Positions 1-5,137 are shown, counted from the first letter of the stretch. The stretch: 9,141 nucleotides of DNA from an uncultured Alphaproteobacteria bacterium (GCA_903959715.1 CAJBXX010000042.1:1-9141); one strand, 5' to 3'. The notes: generated by a model from the sequence alone, not told the origin. A program made the numbers and translations.

Positions 1-13
1 AAAAACCTTGGTT

Positions 14-442
14 TTATTTAAAATATTTTGGATCTAACAAATTATCACTAAAAATAATTTTTTCATTATTTTCTTTATTTTTCAAGCTAATTTGATTAAT
101 AAATTTTATTTTTGCTTCGGTTTTGTTGTTACCAAATATCATCGCCAAAAATAGGTAGTTTTTACGCTTTACTAAAAAATCTTCATACCAAGTTTTTGAA
201 TTTAATGCAACCATAAAAAGCAAAGAAATTTGCATTAAAAAATTATAAGCTCCGAAGCTAAAAACACAGCTAAACAAAATTATGGCGAGTGAAAAAAAAG
301 AAAATTCTATCCACATTTTATGAAATAAAAACCACAGCGGATTAAGAAAAAAAGCTTTCCAAGAAAACGAATCATCAACAACAATAATATCTTCTATTTT
401 ACCTTTTTTATCAAATTTAACCAAACCTTTGTAGAGCTTCAT
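14..442 (-). CDS. DUF2628-type small inner-membrane protein
   Basis: A 142-residue protein of unknown function that resembles the alphaproteobacterial DUF2628 proteins. The features I recognise are a short polar N-terminus beginning MKLY, a conserved aromatic block FFLNPLWFLFHKMW (residues 31-44), and two hydrophobic stretches at about 46-64 and 66-81 that should cross or dip into the inner membrane. A second aromatic block follows (SKTWYEDFLVKRKNY, 82-96). The last 40 residues are polar, rich in Lys, Asn and Glu, and probably cytoplasmic. It starts at an ATG with no clear Shine-Dalgarno sequence. It is 232 bp downstream of rplT on the same strand, too far to assume co-transcription. The family assignment rests on the PLW-H-MW pattern and overall layout. 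No biochemical role is established, and none is offered here. Confidence 0.75.
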   Translation of the reverse strand: MKLYKGLVKFDKKGKIEDIIVVDDSFSWKAFFLNPLWFLFHKMWIEFSFFSLAIILFSCVFSFGAYNFLMQISLLFMVALNSKTWYEDFLVKRKNYLFLAMIFGNNKTEAKIKFINQISLKNKENNEKIIFSDNLLDPKYFK

Positions 443-505
443 TTTGTAAGATTTAAACGATTAAATAAAATTTTAAATTGCCAACTAAACTTCTGGAAAC
501 GCCGA

Positions 506-548
506 GGAAATCAATTTTGTTTGAATAAAATTGAACAACGATATTTCC
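506..548. repeat. stem-loop in the rplT / DUF2628 intergenic region
   Basis: Between rplT and the DUF2628 gene, an 8-bp perfect inverted repeat (TCAATTTT at 511-518, AAAATTGA at 527-534, 8-base loop) is enclosed by a shorter outer pairing (GGAAAT at 506-511, ATTTCC at 543-548). The outer and inner arms share base 511, so not all pairs can form together. A separate tight hairpin, GCGAAT-TCC-ATTCGC, is at 584-598. No U-tract follows either one, so neither is a textbook terminator. They may be mRNA-processing or attenuating structures, or chance in AT-rich DNA. Confidence 0.3.
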
Positions 549-652
549 GATAATCAAATTTATTTTGGCAAATTTAGAAATAAGCGAATTCCATTCGCCC
601 ATTGATTGATAGATTTTTGTGTGGTGTGTTTTTATTAAAACAACAACAAAAT

Positions 653-668
653 CCAAGAAAATCTTTGG
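653..668 (-). terminator. weak candidate terminator after rplT
   Basis: Just past the rplT stop on the minus strand, CCAAAGATTTTCTTGG can fold as a 6-bp stem with one bulged A and a 3-base loop. A T-rich run (ATTTTGTTGTTGTTTT) follows it on the same strand. The stem is short and poor in GC, so termination would be weak. The position and the trailing T-rich run are the only support. Confidence 0.3.
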
Positions 669-674
669 AAGAAA

Positions 675-1034
675 CTATGCTCCCAAAGAAGCTTTGGCTT
701 TTTCAACGATTTTTGCAAAAGCATCTTTATCGCGAATCGCTAGATCTGAAAGAACTTTACGATCGAGATCAATTTTTGCTAATTTTAAACCATTGATGAA
801 TTTTGAATAAACCATTCCGTGCTCTCTGACTCCGGCGTTAATACGCTGAATCCACAAGCCACGAAAATCTCTTTTTCTAGCTTTACGATCGCGATAAGCA
901 TAACGCAATGCTTTTTCAACTTTTTCAATTGCAATTCTAAAACAGTTTTTGGCACGACCGCGATAGCCTTTTGCCATTTTTAAAATTTTCTTATGACGGG
1001 CTCTTTTGGTAACACCTCTTTTAACACGACTCAT
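675..1034 (-). CDS. rplT: 50S ribosomal protein L20
   Basis: L20 binds 23S rRNA early in assembly of the large ribosomal subunit. The 119-residue product has the family's usual length and composition. It has a basic N-terminal arm starting [16 protein letters not shown], the [13 protein letters not shown] segment (residues 23-35), the Arg/Lys-rich [19 protein letters not shown] block (48-66) and a globular C-terminal half. The start is fixed by a good Shine-Dalgarno sequence (AGGAG on the minus strand at 1040-1044). It follows rpmI with a 48-bp spacer, the usual rpmI-rplT pair. Neither infC upstream nor pheS-pheT downstream, common partners in other bacteria, is present here. In several bacteria L20 represses its own operon by binding a leader mRNA. 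Whether it does so here is not known. Confidence 0.98.
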   Translation of the reverse strand: MSRVKRGVTKRARHKKILKMAKGYRGRAKNCFRIAIEKVEKALRYAYRDRKARKRDFRGLWIQRINAGVREHGMVYSKFINGLKLAKIDLDRKVLSDLAIRDKDAFAKIVEKAKASLGA

Positions 1035-1039
1035 TTTGT

Positions 1040-1044
1040 CTCCT
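1040..1044 (-). promoter_or_regulatory. Shine-Dalgarno sequence of rplT
   Basis: AGGAG on the minus strand lies five bases before the rplT ATG. It is the clearest ribosome binding site in the window. With a similar GGAGA ahead of grpE at 2535-2539, it contrasts with clpP, clpX, hemE, hisC and uvrA, where no such motif is visible. Confidence 0.8.
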
Positions 1045-1082
1045 AAAATTTAAATTATATTTTCAACTTGATTGTGATTTCC

Positions 1083-1286
1083 TTAGCGACTGTAAGGCAT
1101 TTTGAACTTTAAAACGCTATGTGCGTGACCCTCTGAAAGAGCAACTCCTTTACGCAAATTTCTGATGCGTTTTTGACTTTTTTTATCAAGATTGTGTCTT
1201 TTTCCGGCCTGTTTGTGAACTAGCTTTCCGGTTCCAGTAACGCGAAAACGCTTCTTGGCACCGCTATTTGTTTTTACTTTTGGCAT
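1083..1286 (-). CDS. rpmI: 50S ribosomal protein L35
   Basis: L35 is a small basic protein of the large ribosomal subunit. The 67-residue product matches the family from end to end: it starts [20 protein letters not shown], continues with [18 protein letters not shown] (residues 20-37), has the basic KRIRNLRKG segment (39-47) and ends in a short [10 protein letters not shown] tail. Length is normal for the family. It is first in the rpmI-rplT pair, 48 bp ahead of rplT. The gene usually found just upstream, infC, is missing. Instead a 524-bp non-coding gap separates rpmI from the tRNA gene. No strong Shine-Dalgarno sequence precedes the ATG, only a very AT-rich leader. Confidence 0.98.
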   Translation of the reverse strand: MPKVKTNSGAKKRFRVTGTGKLVHKQAGKRHNLDKKSQKRIRNLRKGVALSEGHAHSVLKFKMPYSR

Positions 1287-1403
1287 ATTAATTTATTTTA
1301 TTTTACTTAAGGACAATTAGGCAGAAATTAATTTCATTTAAACGCCCAAAACCACGATTGAGTAGGAAGAAAAATTAATTTCTTGGATAAAAATGCGATT
1401 GTT

Positions 1404-1420
1404 TAAAATCTCAAATTCAT
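1404..1420. repeat. direct repeat, left copy
   Basis: TAAAATCTCAAATTCAT recurs at 1680-1697 with one extra A (TAAAATCTCAAAATTCAT), in the same orientation. The copies flank 259 bp. Both are AT-rich, so chance is possible, but a match of 17 out of 18 with a single indel is longer than expected by chance. Confidence 0.5.
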
Positions 1421-1600
1421 TTACTCTTGCTCGATTCTAGGTGATGAAAAAAATAAAATCAAGCGATTAAATTTAAACCCTTTGGATATATTTGGAGTCG
1501 AGGAATTTGTTTTTTTGAAATTTTTTTGTTGGTAAATTGTTTCGTCTTTTTTAGAATTTTTTTTCTTTAATTTTTTTAATAATCTTGAAACCGTTGTCAC
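1421..1600 (-). CDS. doubtful 59-residue open frame
   Basis: A GTG-started open frame on the minus strand encodes 59 residues, starting MTTVSRLLKK if the GTG is read as Met. It is very rich in Lys, Asn and Ser and ends in a short hydrophobic patch (RLILFFSS, residues 46-53). The frame stays open upstream of the GTG to a stop just before 1650. There is no good ribosome binding site, no recognisable domain, and the amino-acid bias is what poly-A-rich DNA gives by chance. It lies exactly within the segment flanked by the direct repeats. More likely non-coding than a gene, and listed because it is the only open frame of any length in this gap. Confidence 0.12.
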   Translation of the reverse strand: MTTVSRLLKKLKKKNSKKDETIYQQKNFKKTNSSTPNISKGFKFNRLILFFSSPRIEQE

Positions 1601-1618
1601 TGTTAGTTTTTGACCCCC

Positions 1619-1630
1619 CGCGTCTCCGCG
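1619..1630. repeat. GC hairpin with GNRA-type loop (minus strand)
   Basis: CGCG-TCTC-CGCG reads on the minus strand as CGCG-GAGA-CGCG: a 4-bp all-GC stem capped by a GAGA tetraloop, a stable RNA loop type. It directly adjoins the next hairpin. Such a GC run stands out in this roughly 30% GC sequence. Confidence 0.45.
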
Positions 1631-1650
1631 AATTTAACTACCGTTAAATT
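1631..1650. repeat. 8-bp perfect hairpin
   Basis: AATTTAAC-TACC-GTTAAATT is an 8-bp perfect inverted repeat with a 4-base loop. It abuts the GC hairpin at 1619-1630, so the two could stack. No U-tract follows on either strand, so it does not look like an intrinsic terminator. Confidence 0.5.
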
Positions 1651-1679
1651 CTTCTCGCCCCTCTTCGCTAAAAATAGCC

Positions 1680-1697
1680 TAAAATCTCAAAATTCAT
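1680..1697. repeat. direct repeat, right copy
   Basis: TAAAATCTCAAAATTCAT is the partner of the copy at 1404-1420 and differs by one inserted A. It lies between the second and third hairpins of the cluster. Confidence 0.5.
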
Positions 1698-1704
1698 CGC
1701 GGAT

Positions 1705-1723
1705 ACGGCGATTCATTCGCCGT
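1705..1723. repeat. 7-bp GC-rich hairpin
   Basis: ACGGCGA-TTCAT-TCGCCGT is a 7-bp perfect stem with a 5-base loop. It can extend through a bulge to an outer pairing of ATCGC (1696-1700) with GCGAT (1727-1731). It is the most GC-rich stem of the cluster apart from the all-GC hairpin, and no terminator-like U-tract follows. Confidence 0.5.
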
Positions 1724-1743
1724 GAAGCGATTCAACTGAAAGC

Positions 1744-1765
1744 TAAATTTGCGTAAGCAAATTTA
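1744..1765. repeat. 9-bp hairpin with GTAA tetraloop (plus strand)
   Basis: TAAATTTGC-GTAA-GCAAATTTA is a 9-bp perfect stem capped by GTAA, a GNRA-type tetraloop on the plus strand. It is the fourth compact hairpin within about 150 bp and lies 45 bp past the 3' end of the minus-strand tRNA. Confidence 0.5.
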
Positions 1766-1810
1766 ATTAAGCGATAAATTCGGTCGCATCATTTAAGAGT
1801 GGAAAGTATT

Positions 1811-1886
1811 TGGTGGGATCGGTAGGGATTGAACCTACGACCAAGACGTTATGAGCGTCCTGCTCTGACCGCTGAGCTACAATCCC
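1811..1886 (-). tRNA. tRNA with CAU anticodon, probably tRNA-Ile2
   Basis: A complete 76-base cloverleaf with encoded CCA. It has a 7-bp acceptor stem (GGGATTG with CGATCCC, one G-T pair), a 4-bp D stem (GCTC/GAGC), a 5-bp anticodon stem (GGACG/CGTCT), loop CTCATAA with anticodon CAU, a TGGTC variable region and a T arm GTAGG-TTCAATC-CCTAC. The paired G1-C72 argues against initiator tRNA. The short D loop (AGCGGTCA) and TTGGTC after the anticodon stem resemble the minor isoleucine tRNA of E. coli, whose C34 is changed to lysidine by TilS to read AUA. They fit elongator tRNA-Met less well. Automatic annotation would call it tRNA-Met. Elongator Met remains possible. Confidence 0.95.
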
Positions 1887-1909
1887 TTAAATCTAAAATG
1901 AAAATTAAC

Positions 1910-1938
1910 ATTCTAAAAAATTTAACTCTTAAACCTAA
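1910..1938 (-). promoter_or_regulatory. possible promoter of the tRNA gene
   Basis: On the minus strand a -10-like TAGAAT (1910-1915) lies 17 bp from TTAGGT (1933-1938), a poor -35 match. The -10 is 23 bp ahead of the mature tRNA 5' end, a plausible distance for a short leader. The evidence is weak because AT-rich DNA gives many such matches. Confidence 0.2.
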
Positions 1939-1975
1939 ATTTATGTTTTTAGATTTTTTTTGCAACTAAAAATTT

Positions 1976-2530
1976 TTAATTTTCAATATTTTTTGCCTTA
2001 GCAACGCTTACTAAAGCCGGTCTTATAAGCCTATCCGCCATAGAATATCCAGCTTGAATAACCTGAACGACACTGCCTTCTTTCGCTTCGGATTCAATGC
2101 TTGCAATCGCTTCGTGAAAATTATGATCAAAATCTTGATTGAGCGGGAAAATTCTTTTTACCTGATTTTTTTCTAAAACTTTTAGCAATTCTTTTTCGGT
2201 CATTTCAATCGCTAAAGCATAATTTTTGATTGCTAAATTTTTTTCAATTTCATCTTTCGGAGCATTTTCACTTGCCATGAAAAAATTTTCTGCGACGGTA
2301 ACCAAATCACTTACAAAATTAGCGATAGCAAATTTAGCGGTTTTTTCATTTTCCTCTCGCGACCTTCTGCGAACATTATCCAGCTCGGCAAGAGTTCTTA
2401 AAAATTTATCATTTTGCTCTGTTAATTTTTGCTCGAGTTCAATAATTTTATTTTGTAATTCATTGTCTTTGTTGATGTTTTCGGGATTTTCGCTTTGATT
2501 TTCTTGTTTAATTTCTTGATTTTCTTGCAT
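1976..2530 (-). CDS. grpE: GrpE, nucleotide-exchange factor of DnaK
   Basis: GrpE is the cytoplasmic dimeric co-chaperone that releases ADP from DnaK and so drives the Hsp70 folding cycle. The 184-residue product has the family layout: a polar Gln/Asn/Glu-rich N-terminal tail (1-22), a long coiled-coil dimerisation helix (about 23-85, including LRTLAELDNVRRRSREENEK), a helical middle, and the C-terminal beta domain. That domain carries the GrpE signature, FDHNFHEAIA (134-143) through GSVVQVIQAGYSMADRLIRP (152-171) to ALVSVAK. The start is supported by GGAGA on the minus strand at 2535-2539. dnaK and dnaJ are not adjacent. The gene is divergent from clpP across a 132-bp region with a heat-shock-like promoter. 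Confidence 0.97.
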   Translation of the reverse strand: MQENQEIKQENQSENPENINKDNELQNKIIELEQKLTEQNDKFLRTLAELDNVRRRSREENEKTAKFAIANFVSDLVTVAENFFMASENAPKDEIEKNLAIKNYALAIEMTEKELLKVLEKNQVKRIFPLNQDFDHNFHEAIASIESEAKEGSVVQVIQAGYSMADRLIRPALVSVAKAKNIEN

Positions 2531-2547
2531 TTTTTCTCCGTAAATTA

Positions 2548-2605
2548 TTTTTTTAATGCAAATCTAATTTAATAAAAAAAGACTTTCAAGGTTGCATTAA
2601 AAAAA
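2548..2605. repeat. 14-bp perfect inverted repeat between grpE and clpP
   Basis: TTTTTTTAATGCAA (2548-2561) and TTGCATTAAAAAAA (2592-2605) are exact reverse complements separated by 30 bp. The sequence-specific core is AATGCAA/TTGCATT and the remainder is homopolymer. The spacer holds the putative grpE promoter and nothing else. The symmetry suggests a binding site for a dimeric regulator acting on both divergent genes. It is not the HrcA site CIRCE, which has the arms TTAGCACTC and GAGTGCTAA with a 9-bp spacer. Confidence 0.55.
2562..2590 (-). promoter_or_regulatory. possible heat-shock (sigma32-type) promoter of grpE
   Basis: On the minus strand, CTTGAA (2585-2590), matching the -35 core of RpoH promoters, lies 17 bp before TTAGAT (2562-2567). 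The -10 element is a poor match to the usual C-rich RpoH -10. Its location ahead of grpE, a classic heat-shock gene, adds support. The start of transcription would fall near 2555. Confidence 0.35.
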
Positions 2606-2662
2606 AATATTTCTAGTTTCTATGTTTTGAATTTTTTATTTCAATTTTTATTTTTAAAAACA

Positions 2663-3286
2663 ATGTCTGATAAAATTTTTGATCAAGCCAGTTATTTGGT
2701 GCCCATGGTTATTGAGCAAACGCCTCGCGGAGAAAGATCGTTTGATATTTACTCAAGGCTTTTAAAAGAAAGAGTGATTTTTATTTCTGGCCCCGTCAAT
2801 GATCAAGTCTCGTCGCTTGTGGTTGCACAGCTTCTTTTTCTTGAGTCCGAAGATCCAAAAAAAGATATTTATTTTTACATAAATTCTCCCGGTGGGATAG
2901 TGACCTCGGGGCTTGCCATGTATGATACCATGCAATATATTCGTCCCGATGTTAACACTGTTTGTATTGGTCAAGCAGCGTCGATGGGATCACTATTGCT
3001 GTGTGCTGGAGCCGAAGGTAAAAGATTTTGCTTACCCAATTCAAGAATTATGATTCATCAGCCAAGTGGCGGATATCAAGGTCAGGCGACTGATATCGAA
3101 ATTCATGCTCAAGAAACTTTAGCTCTAAAGCGTCGCTTAAATGAAATTTATGCAAAACACACTGGACAAAAAATTAATGTTATTGAAAAATCAATGGAAC
3201 GCGATAATTTTATGTCGCCTCAAAAAGCATTAGAGTTTGGAATTATCGATAAAGTTATCGAAAAACGCCCTGATATTAAAGATTAA
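2663..3286 (+). CDS. clpP: ClpP, ATP-dependent protease proteolytic subunit
   Basis: ClpP forms the double-ring serine protease chamber that degrades proteins unfolded and fed in by ClpX or ClpA in the cytoplasm. The product from this ATG is 207 residues, the normal length. The catalytic triad is intact: Ser107 in GQAASMGS (103-110), His132 in MIHQPSGG (130-137) and Asp181 in ERDNFMSP (179-186). Also present are the N-terminal [16 protein letters not shown] segment (10-25) and the INSPGG motif (73-78). An in-frame TTG at 2627 would add 12 hydrophobic residues. The ATG at 2663 is preferred because [16 protein letters not shown] matches the family's usual start. No Shine-Dalgarno sequence is visible. 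clpX follows after 49 bp, the standard clpP-clpX operon, though neither tig nor lon is nearby. Confidence 0.97.
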   Translation: MSDKIFDQASYLVPMVIEQTPRGERSFDIYSRLLKERVIFISGPVNDQVSSLVVAQLLFLESEDPKKDIYFYINSPGGIVTSGLAMYDTMQYIRPDVNTVCIGQAASMGSLLLCAGAEGKRFCLPNSRIMIHQPSGGYQGQATDIEIHAQETLALKRRLNEIYAKHTGQKINVIEKSMERDNFMSPQKALEFGIIDKVIEKRPDIKD

Positions 3287-3335
3287 AGATTAAAAATTAA
3301 AATTCGTTTCAAATAATTTTAAATTAAATTAAAAA

Positions 3336-4637
3336 ATGGTTAAAAAGCACGACGACGAAAAAGAATTACATTGTTCATTTTGTGGCAAATCTCAACATGA
3401 AGTTAAAAAATTAATCGCTGGTCCAACCGCCTTTATTTGCAATGAATGCATTGAACTTGGCATGGATATTTTAAAACAGGAAGGTAAAAAATCTCCTCTT
3501 CATAAAAATAACGGAGAAAAATCAACTCCGAAAGAAATTATAAAAATTCTTGATGAATATGTGGTGGGTCAAGATTATGCTAAAAAAGTTCTCGCCGTTG
3601 CGGTTTACAATCATTACAAAAGGGTTGATAATGTTTTTTTAAGCTCTGATTCGGTTGAAATTTCTAAATCAAATATTTTAATGATTGGACCAACCGGTTG
3701 TGGCAAAACTCTCTTGGCTCAAACTTTAGCACGCATTCTCGATGTCCCATTTACAATGGCGGATGCCACTTCTTTAACCGAAGCTGGTTATGTTGGTGAC
3801 GATGTCGAAAATATTATTTCTCGTCTTCTTCAAGTTGCAAATTACGATATTGAAAAAGCTCAAAGAGGCATTGTTTACATTGACGAAATTGATAAAATTG
3901 CTCGCAAAGTTGAAGATAATTCGCGTCGCGACATTTCTGGCGAAGGCGTTCAACAAGGTTTGTTAAAAATAATTGAAGGCACGGTGGCCTCAGTCCCAAC
4001 GCAACCTGGACGCAAATCTTCTCAACAAGAATATGTTCAAATCGATACTAAAAATATTTTATTCATTTGTGCTGGCGCCTTTTCTGGTTTAGAAAAAATC
4101 GTTTCAACCCGCGGTGTTGGCTCATCAATCGGCTTCGGTGCTGATGTTAGAGATAAAGATGACACAACTCGTAAAGATATTTTTAAAGATGTTGAACCTG
4201 ATGATTTAATAAAATTTGGATTAATTCCAGAAATCGTTGGACGCTTGCCCATCATATCTCCGCTTGATGGCTTAACAAAAGAAGATTTAAAGCAAATCTT
4301 AATTGAACCAAAAAATTCAATAACAAAACAATATCAAAAACTCTTTAATCTTGATAGAGTTGAGCTTGTTTTTGAAGATGAAGCTTTAGAAGAAATTTCC
4401 AAAAAAGCTATTAATCGCAAGACTGGCGCTCGCGGTTTAAGAGCAATTGTCGAAAATATTTTGATTGATGCCATGTTTGAAATTCCATCGGAAAAAAACA
4501 TTAAATCGATGCATGTAACCAAAGAATCGGTTACCAAAAAAACTCCGCTTAAAATTATTAATTTATCGGAAAAAGAAATTGAAGAAAAAGAAAAGAAAAA
4601 AGAAATTTCTTTAATTCAAGTTAAAGAAAAGAAATAG
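3336..4637 (+). CDS. clpX: ClpX, ATPase unfoldase subunit of ClpXP
   Basis: ClpX is the hexameric AAA+ unfoldase that recognises tagged proteins and threads them into ClpP. The 433-residue product holds the full domain set: an N-terminal zinc domain with Cys13, Cys16, Cys35 and Cys38; Walker A GPTGCGKT (118-125); pore loop GYVG (151-154); Walker [10 protein letters not shown] (179-187); the ClpP-docking IGF tripeptide (265-267); and the sensor-2 motif GARGLR. The RKH pore-entrance loop reads RKS here ([15 protein letters not shown], 224-238), so the usual His is Ser. The C-terminus is a Lys/Glu-rich tail ending KEKK. The gene is co-directional with clpP 49 bp upstream. Its TAG stop directly abuts the convergent bolA stop with no spacer or terminator. 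Confidence 0.98.
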   Translation: MVKKHDDEKELHCSFCGKSQHEVKKLIAGPTAFICNECIELGMDILKQEGKKSPLHKNNGEKSTPKEIIKILDEYVVGQDYAKKVLAVAVYNHYKRVDNVFLSSDSVEISKSNILMIGPTGCGKTLLAQTLARILDVPFTMADATSLTEAGYVGDDVENIISRLLQVANYDIEKAQRGIVYIDEIDKIARKVEDNSRRDISGEGVQQGLLKIIEGTVASVPTQPGRKSSQQEYVQIDTKNILFICAGAFSGLEKIVSTRGVGSSIGFGADVRDKDDTTRKDIFKDVEPDDLIKFGLIPEIVGRLPIISPLDGLTKEDLKQILIEPKNSITKQYQKLFNLDRVELVFEDEALEEISKKAINRKTGARGLRAIVENILIDAMFEIPSEKNIKSMHVTKESVTKKTPLKIINLSEKEIEEKEKKKEISLIQVKEKK

Positions 4638-4895
4638 TTAAATTATTTTAATTTCTAAGGCGTGCAAACCTTCTTTAAAGCCGTCTTCAAGGATTTTGTT
4701 AATTTTACGATGAGCCTCTATTTTTTTCACTTCTCTCAATTCTTGTGCAGAAATTTTCACCAAAAAATGTGTTTGATTGTGATGCTCCGGATTATCGGCT
4801 TTAAAATGACCCCCATGTAAATGTGAATTATTTATCACCTCTAAAAAATCTGGATTAAAATTTTCTTGAAGTTTTTTAATTATTTTTTCTTTCAT
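4638..4895 (-). CDS. bolA: BolA-family protein
   Basis: BolA proteins are small KH-like-fold proteins that pair with monothiol glutaredoxins to bind a [2Fe-2S] cluster. In some bacteria BolA also acts in morphology and stress regulation. The 85-residue product aligns with the family: an N-terminal helix (MKEKIIKKLQENFNP), the strand FLEVINNSHLHGGH (17-30), a short loop rich in His and Asn, THFLVKISAQELREV (42-56), and the conserved AHRKINKIL helix (61-69) with the family's near-invariant His62. It ends GLHALEIKII. It is shorter than E. coli BolA, as is common for alphaproteobacterial members. It is convergent with clpX (0 bp) and borders the putative origin on its upstream side. Confidence 0.93.
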   Translation of the reverse strand: MKEKIIKKLQENFNPDFLEVINNSHLHGGHFKADNPEHHNQTHFLVKISAQELREVKKIEAHRKINKILEDGFKEGLHALEIKII

Positions 4896-4939
4896 ATTTG
4901 TAAATATAAAGTTTTACAACATTTTATATTTAAAATCAG

Positions 4940-5018
4940 GTGGGTAAATTTGAAGACGAGTCTGCGTAAACCTAGTAAATCTAGGTGCGTAAAGACGAGT
5001 TCTGAAAAATTTATCCAC
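4940..5018. repeat. 79-bp imperfect palindrome at the bolA side of oriC
   Basis: Outer arms GTGGGTAAATTT (4940-4951) and AAATTTATCCAC (5007-5018) pair at 11 of 12 positions. The centre is ACCTAG-TAAAT-CTAGGT (4970-4986), a 6-bp stem with a 5-base loop. Between arms and centre are direct repeats: AAGACGAG at 4953-4960 and 4992-4999, and TGCGTAAA at 4963-4970 and 4986-4993. The perfect DnaA box at 5011-5019 overlaps the right arm. The GC-richer repeat unit differs from the AT-rich DNA around it. Confidence 0.55.
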
Positions 5019-5019
5019 A
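5011..5019 (+). promoter_or_regulatory. DnaA box TTATCCACA
   Basis: TTATCCACA is an exact match to the strong DnaA-binding 9-mer (E. coli consensus TTATNCACA). It lies at the bolA-proximal edge of the origin candidate and within the right arm of the palindrome. Confidence 0.75.
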
Positions 5020-5040
5020 TCATTTATAAATAGAAAATGT

Positions 5041-5072
5041 TGTTAATAACTTTGTTAATAAATTGTTAATAT
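5041..5072 (+). repeat. TGTTAATAA repeat cluster
   Basis: Two exact copies of TGTTAATAA (5041-5049, 5053-5061) and one near copy, TGTTAATAT (5064-5072), lie in direct order 12 and 11 bp apart, roughly one helical turn. Read on the minus strand the unit is TTATTAACA, one base from the DnaA box TTATNCACA. Further exact copies are at 5120-5128 (reversed), 5150-5158 and 5182-5190. They may be weak or lineage-specific DnaA sites. Confidence 0.6.
5055..5069. promoter_or_regulatory. CtrA-type site TTAA-N7-TTAA (1)
   Basis: TTAA-TAAATTG-TTAA has exactly the 7-bp spacing of the CtrA recognition sequence of alphaproteobacteria. CtrA is the response regulator that blocks origin firing in Caulobacter. 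It overlaps the TGTTAATAA repeats, so CtrA and DnaA could compete here. AT-richness makes a chance match possible. Confidence 0.45.
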
Positions 5073-5122
5073 ATTTGACTTTTTCAACAAAAATCTCAAG
5101 ACTAAAAAAGTTATTATTTTTA

Positions 5123-5137
5123 TTAACATTTTCTTAA
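5123..5137. promoter_or_regulatory. CtrA-type site TTAA-N7-TTAA (2)
   Basis: TTAA-CATTTTC-TTAA is a second exact TTAA-N7-TTAA match, 68 bp from the first, and overlaps the reversed TGTTAATAA copy at 5120-5128. A pair of such sites overlapping DnaA-like sequences recalls the arrangement described for the Caulobacter and Rickettsia origins. Confidence 0.45.

Larger units (their letters stand above)
1287..1810. other. 524-bp intergenic region with clustered hairpins
   Basis: No convincing gene is seen between rpmI and the tRNA gene. Near rpmI it is AT-rich and holds two copies of an AATTAATT-centred palindrome: GAAATTAATTTC at 1324-1335 and a related copy around 1369-1383. From about 1614 to 1790 it becomes clearly richer in GC than the rest of the window and contains four compact hairpins, listed separately. 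A 17-18 bp direct repeat (1404-1420 and 1680-1697) flanks a 259-bp middle segment, which includes a doubtful 59-codon open frame. It could be a leader for the ribosomal genes, an unrecognised structured RNA, or a decayed element. The sequence alone does not decide. Confidence 0.6.

Noticed and set aside
453..656. 67-codon minus-strand frame between rplT and the DUF2628 gene
   Set aside because: It needs a TTG start inside the hairpin just after rplT, has no ribosome binding site and no recognisable motif, and covers two hairpins. I treat it as non-coding.
1290..1600. Degenerate infC upstream of rpmI
   Set aside because: The small minus frame ends SPRIEQE, which recalls the IF3 start PRINEE, but no reading frame downstream continues with IF3 motifs. 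The likeness covers only a few residues.
1614..1790. tmRNA, SRP RNA or RNase P RNA in the hairpin cluster
   Set aside because: None of the conserved sequence blocks of these RNAs is visible on either strand, for example the SRP GGAAGCAGCC-type loop or a tRNA-like end.
2627..2662. Longer ClpP start at TTG, adding 12 residues
   Set aside because: The added residues are hydrophobic and unlike ClpP. The ATG at 2663 gives the family's normal N-terminus and length.
2531..2662. CIRCE (HrcA) operator between grpE and clpP
   Set aside because: The arms AATGCAA/TTGCATT and the 30-bp spacer do not match TTAGCACTC-N9-GAGTGCTAA.
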